In this document: positions 1-6,573 of the stretch, in pieces | Numbering within the stretch: position 1 is the stretch's first letter | How the letters are laid out: each line of letters starts with the position of its first letter | Source of the DNA: CAZYXO01 sp964651315 | GTDB lineage: Bacteria > Bacillota_I > Bacilli_A > RF39 > UBA660 | Direction: 5' to 3' | NCBI GenBank assembly: GCA_964651315.1 | Contig: CAZYXO010000035.1 | Coordinates: forward strand, 1-12,144 | Length of the DNA stretch: 12,144 nucleotides | Translations under genes and position numbers: made by a program | The notes under the pieces: model-generated | What the model was told of the DNA's origin: nothing | Databases searched by the model: none | Seen by the model: the letters and a program-made list of their open reading frames with translations, nothing else

Positions 1-75
1 TCGGACTTGAACCGACACGATATTGCTATCACTGGATTTTGAATCCAGCGCGTCTACCAATTTCACCACACAGGC
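1..75 (-). tRNA. tRNA-Leu(CAA), 3' end cut off by window edge
   Basis: Read on the minus strand, the gene starts at 75 with the 5' acceptor strand GCCTGTG. A D-arm containing AATTGGTAGAC follows. The anticodon stem is CTGGA/TCCAG around the loop TTCAAAA, giving anticodon CAA (reads UUG). A long variable arm, typical of class II tRNAs such as Leu, precedes the T-arm (GTTCAAG loop). The sequence stops inside or just after the T-arm, so the 3' acceptor strand and any encoded CCA lie outside the window. The identity is clear from the anticodon together with the long variable arm and the Leu-like D-arm. It is transcribed away from the YfhO fusion gene. Confidence 0.95.
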
Positions 76-99
76 AAATACTTCTTAAAAAACAATAAT

Positions 100-128
100 A
101 TTATAACAATTTTCTTTTAATTTTACAA
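100..128 (-). promoter_or_regulatory. Promoter of tRNA-Leu
   Basis: On the minus strand, TTGTAA (123-128) and TATAAT (100-105) are separated by exactly 17 bp. TG one base upstream of the -10 box (107-108) makes it an extended -10. The expected start is near 93, leaving a leader of about 18 bases before the mature tRNA 5' end at 75. The match to the sigma-A consensus is strong. Confidence 0.75.
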
Positions 129-143
129 TTAAAATTATATAAT
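115..143 (+). promoter_or_regulatory. Likely promoter of the HAD-YfhO operon
   Basis: A perfect TATAAT (138-143) has a weak -35 candidate TTTTAA (115-120) at 17-bp spacing. An alternative pair is TTTACA (122-127) with TAATAT (144-149) at 16 bp. Either choice overlaps the -35 box of the divergent tRNA-Leu promoter (123-128). The start codon is 24 bases after the first -10 box, so the leader is very short. Confidence 0.45.
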
Positions 144-166
144 TAATATATAAGCAGGAGGAAACT

Positions 167-3100
167 ATGAATATATATGATTTTGACAAAACAATATTTA
201 GAAAAGACTGTAGTGTAGGATTTTACTTTTTTTGTTTTAGAAAGAAACCATTCTTACTATTAAAATATTTATTATTAACAATAGTATGGTACTTTAAATA
301 TTCATTTAAACGAATAACATTTAAAGAATTAAAAGAAAATATGTATTCATTTACTACTAAAATAAATAATATTGAAAAATATGTTGAAGAATATTGGCAA
401 AAGAATATCCAACATATCAATAAATGGTATTATGATAAACAAAAAGAAAATGATTGTGTAATAACTGCTTCTTTTGATTTTATAATTGATCCAATTTGTA
501 AAAAACTAAATATAAAAAATGTAATTTCTACTAAATATGACTTAAAAAAAGGTAAAATCGTTGGAGAAAATAATCATGATTTTGAAAAAGTGAAAAGATT
601 TAATGCTAAATTTAAAAATATTGTAGTAGAAGAAGCATATAGTGATTCTAAAAGTGATATACCAATGCTTGAACTTGCTAAAAAAGCATTTATAGTTGAG
701 AAAGATAATATAAAAGAATATAAATCAATTAAAGATTTTAAAAAAAATTTAATACTATTATCTTTCTTATTAACGTTTATTATCTTTATAATTATATCGT
801 ATATAACATTAATATCTAAAAATAAATCTATTTTAATATGTGACTTGTTTAGTCAATACATATCTTTTTTTAATTATTATCGTGAAACTATATTACATGG
901 TGATTTATTTACATTTTCTTTTGTATCATTTTTAGGTAGTAATGTTTTTGGTTTATTTGCTTATTATTTATCTAGTCCTTTTAATTTATTATTTTTGTTT
1001 TCTAACACTACTAATATAGATACTTTTATTTATTTTGTTATTGCACTTAAAATAAGTTTGTGTAGTATGACTATGTGTATATATTTAAAAAATATGTTGA
1101 AAACTAATGATTTAATGATTGTAATATTATCAATTTGTTATGGTTTAATGAGTTATAATATGTGTTATTTATCTAATGTTATATGGTTAGATGGAATGAT
1201 ATGGTTACCAATTATTGTTTTAGGAATAAATAAATTAATTAATAAAAACGAATATAAAGTTTATTTAATATCTTTAACAATATGTATTTTATCTAATTTT
1301 TATATAGCGTACCAAATATGTATTTTTACAGTACTTTACTTTATTGCTAAGTTAATAATTAGTAAATTAAACAGAAAAGAAATTGTTAAGAGAATAAAAA
1401 CATTTACAATTTATTCACTTTTTAGTGGACTTTTATGTGCATTTCTATTAATACCAACTATTTATAATATGTTTGAAGGTAAAGTAGGCAGTTATCCTAC
1501 ATCAAGTACATCATTAATGTTATTTAATCCTTTATTATTAATTAACCAATTTATTCCAAGTTATATGAGTAGTTCAATATTATTTGATTATCCACATATT
1601 TATTCATCAATATTTGTTTTAATTTTAACTATTATGTATTTTTTAAATAACAGCATTAAATTAAAAGAAAGAATAACATATTTTATATTTTTATTACTTT
1701 TAATGCTATCATTATGTTTAAATCCTTTAAACTTAGTATTTCACTTATTTTCATCACCAGTTGGATATATTCATCGTAATGCATTTTTAATTCCATTTTT
1801 AATGATAACTCTAGCATCTATTTCATGGAAAAATATTGCAAAATTTAATTTTAAAAAAATATCGTTTTATTTAGTTATTATTTCTTTAATTGTTATTGGT
1901 TTTATCGTAATGCCTAATTTTGATGTTTCTGTTATGACTACAAATAAATATTATAGTGCAAGAAATAGTTCTTTTGGAATTATTGCTATCGCATTATTAA
2001 TAATATATATTGTATATTTATATTTTTATAAACAAATGCCAATTATAAAATATTTAATTATTATATTATTATTTGGCGAATTATCCTTTAATGCTTATAC
2101 ATGTTTAAAGTCTTATAATTATAAAGATAAAAATGCTTATCAAGAAATAACTAAATATAATAATTTAATAAATAATATTAATGATAATTCTTTTTATCGC
2201 TTAGAAAAAGATGAAATAGTAACATATGATGATTCTCATATATATTATTACAATGGTTTTAATGCTTTTAATTCTACTATTAATCAAAACTTGAAATATT
2301 TTTTTCAAAATAAATTTAATTTACAAAAAGATGGTGTCTATACTACTATGTATAAAAATAATAATGAATTATTAGATTCTTTTTTAGGAATGAAGTATTT
2401 TATCAGCCAAAGGGAATTAAATTATGAAGTACTTAATAAAGATAATGAATATTATTTATATCAAAATAATAATTATTTACCAATAATATTTGCTAATAAC
2501 AAAAATATAATTGATTTAGATTTAGGAACTAATATAATTGATAATTATAATAAATTATATCAATATTTAACTAATACTAATAATTTAATATTTAAAAAAG
2601 TAGATAATGCTTTAGAATATATTAATTGTGATAAAAATATTGAAACACAATGTGAATTAAAACTAAAAAAAGATTATCAAACTAATAATTATAGTTATGT
2701 TTTATTTGAAAGTTATAATTTTGAAGTAACTGAAACTAATACATCTGTGAGATATAAAGGAAGCGAATACAATAATGGTATTTTATTACCAATTAGTAAT
2801 AAGTATCCAATCAATATAAATATGTTAGAATTTGATAAAGATAAAATAAAATATTATGAAATTGATGCGACTTTATTAGCAAATTTAGGTAAATTGAAAC
2901 AAGAAAATAGACTAATTATCAAAAAGTTTAAACAAGATAAAGTAGTAGGTACTTATTATAATGAAGATAAAGATAATATTATGATGACTACTATTCCTTA
3001 TGTTAATGGTTGGGGAATAAAAGTAAATGGAAAATATGCTAAAACTTATAAAATAATGGATAATTTTTTAGCATTTGATATAAAAAATGGTAATAATGAT

Positions 3101-3211
3101 ATTGAAATTATATTTGAAACTCCAAGACTTAACTTAGGAATTATTATAAGTACTATATCTTTATTCAGTTTAATTTGTTATAATATATTACAAAAAAAGA
3201 AGGAAATATAA
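167..3211 (+). CDS. HAD phosphatase fused to a YfhO-family membrane protein
   Basis: Residues 1-190 form a HAD-IB (phosphoserine phosphatase-like) domain. Motif I is DFDKT (D5, D7, T9), motif II is TAS (100-102), a motif III lysine lies near 141-143, and motif IV is YSDSKSD (D160, D164). From residue 195 there are about 14 hydrophobic helices carrying YfhO hallmarks: DLFSQY near 226-231, AYYLSSPFNLL at 265-275, and IWLDGMIWLP at 339-348. An Asn-rich extracytoplasmic region (about 650-985) contains the family's PYVNGW segment, and a last helix ends the protein. YfhO proteins are GT-C-like enzymes; B. subtilis YfhO is linked to glycosylation of lipoteichoic acid using a lipid-linked sugar. By inference this protein modifies a surface polymer, with the cytosolic phosphatase acting on a phosphorylated substrate or carrier. 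AGGAGG at 156-161, five bases before the ATG, fixes the start. Fusion to an intact-looking HAD domain is the unusual point. Confidence 0.88.
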   Translation: MNIYDFDKTIFRKDCSVGFYFFCFRKKPFLLLKYLLLTIVWYFKYSFKRITFKELKENMYSFTTKINNIEKYVEEYWQKNIQHINKWYYDKQKENDCVITASFDFIIDPICKKLNIKNVISTKYDLKKGKIVGENNHDFEKVKRFNAKFKNIVVEEAYSDSKSDIPMLELAKKAFIVEKDNIKEYKSIKDFKKNLILLSFLLTFIIFIIISYITLISKNKSILICDLFSQYISFFNYYRETILHGDLFTFSFVSFLGSNVFGLFAYYLSSPFNLLFLFSNTTNIDTFIYFVIALKISLCSMTMCIYLKNMLKTNDLMIVILSICYGLMSYNMCYLSNVIWLDGMIWLPIIVLGINKLINKNEYKVYLISLTICILSNFYIAYQICIFTVLYFIAKLIISKLNRKEIVKRIKTFTIYSLFSGLLCAFLLIPTIYNMFEGKVGSYPTSSTSLMLFNPLLLINQFIPSYMSSSILFDYPHIYSSIFVLILTIMYFLNNSIKLKERITYFIFLLLLMLSLCLNPLNLVFHLFSSPVGYIHRNAFLIPFLMITLASISWKNIAKFNFKKISFYLVIISLIVIGFIVMPNFDVSVMTTNKYYSARNSSFGIIAIALLIIYIVYLYFYKQMPIIKYLIIILLFGELSFNAYTCLKSYNYKDKNAYQEITKYNNLINNINDNSFYRLEKDEIVTYDDSHIYYYNGFNAFNSTINQNLKYFFQNKFNLQKDGVYTTMYKNNNELLDSFLGMKYFISQRELNYEVLNKDNEYYLYQNNNYLPIIFANNKNIIDLDLGTNIIDNYNKLYQYLTNTNNLIFKKVDNALEYINCDKNIETQCELKLKKDYQTNNYSYVLFESYNFEVTETNTSVRYKGSEYNNGILLPISNKYPININMLEFDKDKIKYYEIDATLLANLGKLKQENRLIIKKFKQDKVVGTYYNEDKDNIMMTTIPYVNGWGIKVNGKYAKTYKIMDNFLAFDIKNGNNDIEIIFETPRLNLGIIISTISLFSLICYNILQKKKEI

Positions 3212-3212
3212 A

Positions 3213-3626
3213 ATGATAAAAGATGATTTAAAGGAAATGCTTATTGAAAAAAGAGAAGCAAGAAATATGTTTATAAAAGAATACATATTAGTTTATATAA
3301 AAGCAATATTAACAAATAATTTTGAATTAGCAAGCAAGATAAAAAATACTTTAATGTCTTATTTAGAAATTGAAAGAAATGAAACAAAGATTATTAAACT
3401 TATAAATAATATGTATGGTGATTTAGAAGATAGCGAATTAGTAGATGAAATATTTATAGAACTTGATAATTTATTTTTTATGCTATATGATTATTATGAT
3501 AATGCTTTAAATGGTTTTGATGATGCTATTGAAACAAAAGAAATGTATCGAAGTACATTACCTAAAAAACCACAATTATTAGATGAAAATAAAAGATTAG
3601 AATTAGAAAAAAAATTAAAATTATAA
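3213..3626 (+). CDS. Small helical protein of unknown function
   Basis: This 137-residue protein is not one I recognise. It is rich in Lys, Glu, Asp, Leu and Ile, looks entirely alpha-helical, and has no signal peptide or clear membrane segment, so it is probably cytosolic. An acidic middle (about 70-90, with DLEDSELVDEIFIELD) is followed by an aromatic stretch (FFMLYDYYDNAL) and a charged C-terminal tail. No catalytic motif is evident. The ATG lies one base after the stop codon of the HAD-YfhO gene, and its ribosome-binding site GAAGGA (3199-3204) is inside the end of that gene, so the two are almost certainly co-transcribed and translationally coupled. A role as a cytosolic partner of the membrane protein is only a guess from position. 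Codon use matches its neighbours. Confidence 0.75.
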   Translation: MIKDDLKEMLIEKREARNMFIKEYILVYIKAILTNNFELASKIKNTLMSYLEIERNETKIIKLINNMYGDLEDSELVDEIFIELDNLFFMLYDYYDNALNGFDDAIETKEMYRSTLPKKPQLLDENKRLELEKKLKL

Positions 3627-3643
3627 AAAATTTATGTTAAAAT
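3615..3643 (+). promoter_or_regulatory. Promoter of tRNA-Arg
   Basis: TTAAAA (3615-3620) lies 17 bp from TAAAAT (3638-3643). TG at 3635-3636 gives an extended -10. It overlaps the last codons of the upstream gene. Transcription should start near 3650, inside the palindrome at 3645-3665. Confidence 0.55.
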
Positions 3644-3644
3644 A

Positions 3645-3665
3645 TTAGTGATTTTTAGTCACTAA
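3645..3665. promoter_or_regulatory. Perfect inverted repeat at the tRNA-Arg start site
   Basis: TTAGTGA (3645-3651) and TCACTAA (3659-3665) are perfect reverse complements around a 7-base spacer. No run of T follows on the plus strand, so it does not look like an intrinsic terminator. It begins two bases after the predicted -10 box and ends four bases before the mature tRNA. It may be an operator, a leader hairpin for tRNA processing, or a degenerate end for the upstream operon. Confidence 0.5.
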
Positions 3666-3668
3666 AAT

Positions 3669-3745
3669 ATCTCCGTAGTTTAGTTGGATAAAACAAACCC
3701 CTCCTAAGGGTTAGAGCGGGAGTTCGAATCTCCCCGGGGATACCA
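3669..3745 (+). tRNA. tRNA-Arg(CCT) with encoded CCA
   Basis: A complete cloverleaf can be drawn. The acceptor ATCTCCG pairs with CGGGGAT (one T-G pair), followed by discriminator A and encoded CCA (3743-3745). The D-stem is GTTT/AAAC. The anticodon stem AACCC/GGGTT encloses loop CTCCTAA, giving anticodon CCT (reads AGG). A five-base variable loop is followed by T-stem GGGAG/CTCCC with loop TTCGAAT. AGG is expected to be rare in a genome this AT-rich. Confidence 0.95.
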
Positions 3746-3758
3746 ATTAAAAATTAAT

Positions 3759-3780
3759 AGTTCTTTTTTGAACTTTTTTA
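3759..3780 (+). terminator. Weak intrinsic terminator after tRNA-Arg
   Basis: AGTTC (3759-3763) pairs with GAACT (3770-3774) around a T6 loop and is followed by a short T run. The stem is only five pairs and AT-rich, so termination may be partial. The next gene has its own promoter just downstream. Confidence 0.5.
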
Positions 3781-3803
3781 ATTATTAAATCAAAATGAAA
3801 TAA

Positions 3804-3832
3804 TTGTAGAAAATAAAGTAATGTGCTACAAT
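3804..3832 (+). promoter_or_regulatory. Promoter of the membrane protein / AlkD operon
   Basis: TTGTAG (3804-3809) and TACAAT (3827-3832) are separated by 17 bp, with TGC directly before the -10 box. Transcription would start near 3839, giving a leader of about 29 bases that contains the strong ribosome-binding site AGGGAGGT ending at 3860. Confidence 0.7.
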
Positions 3833-3867
3833 TTAATTGTTAATATAGTAGAAGGGAGGTAATTTAA

Positions 3868-4539
3868 GTGAATACTTTAACTTTTGCCAAAGATAAATCG
3901 AAAACAAAAATAACTTTTAAAGTTTTAACTGCATTATTACTTTTAAATGTAGTATGGGTTATTTATGAATTTATTAATTATGGAAAGTATTTAAATGGAA
4001 AAAAATTCTTGATTAATTTTAGTAATTTAAGTGAAATAAGTACAGCATCAAATATAATGTTATTTTTTTCTAATTTCTTTGGATTACTCGGAATGCTTAC
4101 ATTTGCTTTAGCAATAATTAAACTTTTAAAAAAGAAAAAAGCTGTTAAAGCATTAACATTTTCATTTATGTTTCAATTAATGTCTTGTACTACTTTAGTA
4201 ATTAATAGTATTTTTACTATGTTTTTACCAAGTTATGCACAAGGTTCACTAGCTATTCAAAAATATGTGTTTTTAACAGGAAATATTTTACTTGTTGCAA
4301 CATTTATAATGCTCCTTATGTATATGGCTAATTTATGTAAAAAGAAAACTGCTATTGTAGCTTCGATAATGATGATAGCAGTAAATGTATTTGTAGTAAT
4401 AGATTTCTTTATTGTAAAATTTAATGAAAGTTTAGAATTTTTCTTTGGTTTATTCTTAGCAATGAAATTAATGTATCTATTAATTTCAATAATAACATTA
4501 ATAACAATAAATTATACAAAATTAGAGATAGAAAAATAA
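3868..4539 (+). CDS. Six-helix integral membrane protein of unknown function
   Basis: The 223-residue protein has six predicted membrane segments, at about 17-38, 64-87, 95-120, 133-155, 161-184 and 192-215. A lysine-rich N-terminus suggests it begins in the cytosol, and the loops are Lys-rich (KLLKKKKAVK at 85-94, CKKKTA at 157-162). No catalytic or transport motif is recognisable and I cannot assign a family. The start is GTG, chosen because GGGAGGT (3854-3860) sits seven bases upstream; this is the strongest Shine-Dalgarno in the window. It has its own extended -10 promoter. The AlkD-like gene follows after 26 bases with no visible terminator or promoter, so the two probably form one transcript. 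That neighbour does not clarify the function. Confidence 0.8.
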   Translation: MNTLTFAKDKSKTKITFKVLTALLLLNVVWVIYEFINYGKYLNGKKFLINFSNLSEISTASNIMLFFSNFFGLLGMLTFALAIIKLLKKKKAVKALTFSFMFQLMSCTTLVINSIFTMFLPSYAQGSLAIQKYVFLTGNILLVATFIMLLMYMANLCKKKTAIVASIMMIAVNVFVVIDFFIVKFNESLEFFFGLFLAMKLMYLLISIITLITINYTKLEIEK

Positions 4540-4565
4540 GAAAATTGTGTTAAAGAGGTATTATA

Positions 4566-5273
4566 ATGGAATTAATTAAAAGTAACTGGAATAATAGTGA
4601 TATAGTAGAATTTCAAAAATATTTAAAAACATTTGAGAATCCAGATAAAAGAGAATGGACAGCAAATTTATTAAAAACAAATTTACCAGTATTGGCTATA
4701 ACAACACCAGTAATGAAAGATATTGTTAATAAAATATCTAAAGGGAATTATTTAGAATTTTTAGATTTAATGATTTGGGAATATTATGAAAATACTGCAA
4801 TTAATGGCTATTTAATTACGAAAATAAAAGATTTTGATCTTATGAAAAAATATTTAGATATTTATAGTTCTTTAACTGATAATTGGGCAACATGTGATTT
4901 ATTATCTTTTAATGTTATAGGGTCGGAAGATAAATTTTATAATACAACACTAGAATATATAAAAAGTGATAAACCATTTAAAAGAAGAATAGGAATGTCT
5001 TTATTATTTAATTTTATTGATAACAATGATTATATTGATAAAATATTTAATTTATTAGATTCTTTTAAAGAAGAAGAAAGTTATTATGTTAATATGATGA
5101 ATGCATGGTTATTATGTGAATGTTTTATTAAAAAAAGGGATAAAACATTACAGTATTTAGAAAAACATAATTTAAATAAATTTACAATCAATAAAGCAAT
5201 TCAAAAATGTCGAGAAAGTAGAAGAGTTAGTCTTTATGATAAAGAAATGTTATTAAAATATAAAATTAAATAA
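4566..5273 (+). CDS. DNA alkylation repair enzyme, AlkD family
   Basis: The 235-residue, all-helical protein matches the HEAT-like-repeat AlkD DNA glycosylase family, which excises N3- and N7-alkylated purines without base flipping. The residues known to matter in Bacillus cereus AlkD (Trp109, Asp113, Arg148, Trp187) have clear counterparts: W107 and D111 in DNWATCD, R140/R141 in FKRRIG, and W181 in MNAWLLCE. The C-terminal block NKAIQKCRESRRVS (209-222) is typical of the family. Length is as expected and nothing is missing. AGAGGT near 4553-4558 supports the ATG start. It follows the membrane protein by 26 bases, probably in the same transcript. Assignment to the family is firm; substrate preference cannot be read from sequence. 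Confidence 0.88.
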   Translation: MELIKSNWNNSDIVEFQKYLKTFENPDKREWTANLLKTNLPVLAITTPVMKDIVNKISKGNYLEFLDLMIWEYYENTAINGYLITKIKDFDLMKKYLDIYSSLTDNWATCDLLSFNVIGSEDKFYNTTLEYIKSDKPFKRRIGMSLLFNFIDNNDYIDKIFNLLDSFKEEESYYVNMMNAWLLCECFIKKRDKTLQYLEKHNLNKFTINKAIQKCRESRRVSLYDKEMLLKYKIK

Positions 5274-5388
5274 CATAAGAAAATTTATTGAAATACCTTG
5301 TGAATTTATGATTGTAATCGTAAAAATATTTTATTCTAAATTAGTGTAGATGATGATATTTCAGTTATTTCTATTTTTAGTTTAATTA

Positions 5389-5417
5389 TTGTTTTAATTA
5401 ATAAGATTTGCTAAAAT
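5389..5417 (+). promoter_or_regulatory. Promoter of the small HAD phosphatase
   Basis: TTGTTT (5389-5394) is 17 bp from TAAAAT (5412-5417), with TGC immediately before the -10 box. The rest of the 5274-5429 gap holds no gene or obvious structure. Transcription would start near 5424, at the ribosome-binding site, so the leader is very short. Confidence 0.55.
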
Positions 5418-5438
5418 GTAATTAAGGAAGTGGTAATA

Positions 5439-5906
5439 ATGTATTTTGAAAATATAATAAGAGAATTATCGCAAAATAATGATTTAAAAATATTTGTAGA
5501 TATGGATGGAGTTATAACTGATTATAATTTTAATGAACCACTTATTTTTAAAAATAAAAGACCACTTATGACAAACATTAAAACTTTAGATAGTATTTCA
5601 AAAATACCTAATGTTGAATTATTTATTTTGAGTATTTGTATTAAAGATAGTGATATAGAAGAAAAAAATAATTGGTTAGATAAATATGCTTCATATTTTA
5701 AAAAAGAAAATAGGATAATTATTTCCAAAGAAAGTTACCCTAATATAAGTTCAAAAGATTTAAAATTAAATAAATTAAAAGAACTAAAAGAAAATATTAT
5801 TAATAAAAAAGTTATGCTTATAGATGATGATAATGAGATATTAAAATATATTCGTAATAATATAAAAGATATTATACTAATACAAGATTCATCATTAATC
5901 GATTAA
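5439..5906 (+). CDS. HAD-fold phosphatase, 5'(3')-deoxyribonucleotidase-like
   Basis: A 155-residue cytosolic HAD hydrolase. Motif I is FVDMDGV (nucleophile Asp at about residue 20, acid/base Asp two later). Motif II is the Ser of FILSIC. The segment NNWLDKYASYF and the later motif IV VMLIDDDNE resemble the NT5C / 5'(3')-deoxyribonucleotidase branch, which dephosphorylates pyrimidine deoxynucleotides. The small size without a separate cap also fits that branch, though the exact substrate is inferred. The frame opens earlier with GTG at 5430, but AAGGAAG (5424-5430) is correctly spaced only for the ATG at 5439, so I use that start. It has its own promoter and is followed by a strong terminator, so it is probably monocistronic. 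Confidence 0.75.
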   Translation: MYFENIIRELSQNNDLKIFVDMDGVITDYNFNEPLIFKNKRPLMTNIKTLDSISKIPNVELFILSICIKDSDIEEKNNWLDKYASYFKKENRIIISKESYPNISSKDLKLNKLKELKENIINKKVMLIDDDNEILKYIRNNIKDIILIQDSSLID

Positions 5907-5908
5907 TT

Positions 5909-5940
5909 AAAAATAAAAGCCTTGTGATCTTTTATTTTTT
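5909..5940 (+). terminator. Strong intrinsic terminator
   Basis: An 11-bp perfect stem (5909-5919 with 5929-5939) encloses the 9-base loop CCTTGTGAT and continues into T residues. The stem starts three bases after the HAD phosphatase stop codon. The flanking A and T runs could also let it work on the minus strand. Confidence 0.85.
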
Positions 5941-6000
5941 CATTATAGTAACTTGTATTTCTGTTTGCTAACTTTTTTCACTTTTTTCATAAAATAGTAG

Positions 6001-6031
6001 TATAATAATAAATGATGTATAAAAAACATCA
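6001..6031 (+). promoter_or_regulatory. -10 box and leader hairpin of the HD gene
   Basis: A perfect TATAAT (6001-6006) precedes the HD-domain gene. The best -35 candidates (TTTCAC/TTCACT around 5976-5982) are poor. Directly downstream, TGATGT (6013-6018) and ACATCA (6026-6031) form a 6-bp inverted repeat with a 7-base A-rich loop at the expected transcription start. It could be an operator or a leader hairpin. Confidence 0.4.
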
Positions 6032-6051
6032 AAAAGAGAGCGAAAAATGAC

Positions 6052-6537
6052 ATGTTAAAAAGAAATAAAAAAGAATTTAATAAATTAACTAAAAAAATAA
6101 GATATAATCATGAATTTAATAAATTACATGATGAACTTCATCATGGCATAAATAGATATGACCATTGTTTAAGAGTAGCTAAAGTTAGTTATTCTACTTT
6201 AAAATTCTTAAATTTAAATTATGAAGATGGAACAAAAGGAGCTTTATTACATGATTTTTACTTAAATGAAACTAATAATAAAGAAACTTTATTTACACAT
6301 CCTAATTTAGCACTTAATAATTCGATGAAATATTGTCAAATAAATGATATGGAAAAAGATATAATTAAAACACATATGTTTCCTTTAAATAAGGAAGATA
6401 AACCTAAATATAAAGAATCTTGGATAGTATCAATGGTAGATAAATTAGTTTCTTTATATGAAATAATTCGTTTTAAAAGTATATTTAAACTAAATTTATA
6501 TTTATTATTTATTATAAATATATTTACAGAAATTTAA
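6052..6537 (+). CDS. HD-domain phosphohydrolase
   Basis: The 161-residue protein has an HD-domain metal-binding layout: HHGINRYDHCLRV (His at about 30-31 and 38), the HD dyad in LLHDFYL (67-68), a later His in FTHPNLA and KTHMFP, and an Asp in SMVDKLVS. HD proteins are metal-dependent phosphohydrolases acting on nucleotides or related phosphoesters. This subgroup, seen widely in gut Firmicutes, has no firm substrate that I know of. The C-terminus (about 145-161) is hydrophobic and could touch the membrane. The ATG at 6052 has a purine-rich site (AGAGAG near 6035-6040) at rather long spacing. A three-codon frame (ATG ACA TGT TAA, 6047-6058) overlaps the start. It is convergent with the surface protein and shares its terminator. 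Confidence 0.8.
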   Translation: MLKRNKKEFNKLTKKIRYNHEFNKLHDELHHGINRYDHCLRVAKVSYSTLKFLNLNYEDGTKGALLHDFYLNETNNKETLFTHPNLALNNSMKYCQINDMEKDIIKTHMFPLNKEDKPKYKESWIVSMVDKLVSLYEIIRFKSIFKLNLYLLFIINIFTEI

Positions 6538-6545
6538 TTGTTAAT

Positions 6546-6573
6546 AAAAAAAGTTCAGCGATGAACTTTTTTT
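6546..6573. terminator. Bidirectional terminator between convergent genes
   Basis: AAAAAAAGTTC (6546-6556) and GAACTTTTTTT (6563-6573) form a perfect 11-bp stem with loop AGCGAT. A run of T lies at the 3' side on both strands, so it can end both the HD gene (plus) and the surface protein (minus). The TAA stop codon of the minus-strand gene (6572-6574) overlaps the stem base. Confidence 0.88.

Noticed and set aside
223..420. Antisense open frame inside the HAD-YfhO gene
   Set aside because: It lies wholly opposite a gene with clear catalytic motifs and has no ribosome-binding site or recognisable protein; similar shadow frames at 5522-5728, 6812-7021, 7445-7648 and 10793-10993 were dropped for the same reason.
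167..3211. Mycoplasma-type genetic code (TGA as Trp)
   Set aside because: All stops are TAA, but Trp codons are TGG throughout and no in-frame TGA occurs in the long genes, as expected for the standard bacterial code.
3645..3665. Palindrome as the intrinsic terminator of the HAD-YfhO operon
   Set aside because: No T run follows on the plus strand, and the element sits at the predicted start site of tRNA-Arg.
5274..5429. Hidden small gene or RNA in the gap before the small HAD gene
   Set aside because: No frame with a ribosome-binding site and no convincing hairpin; only a promoter at its right end can be supported.
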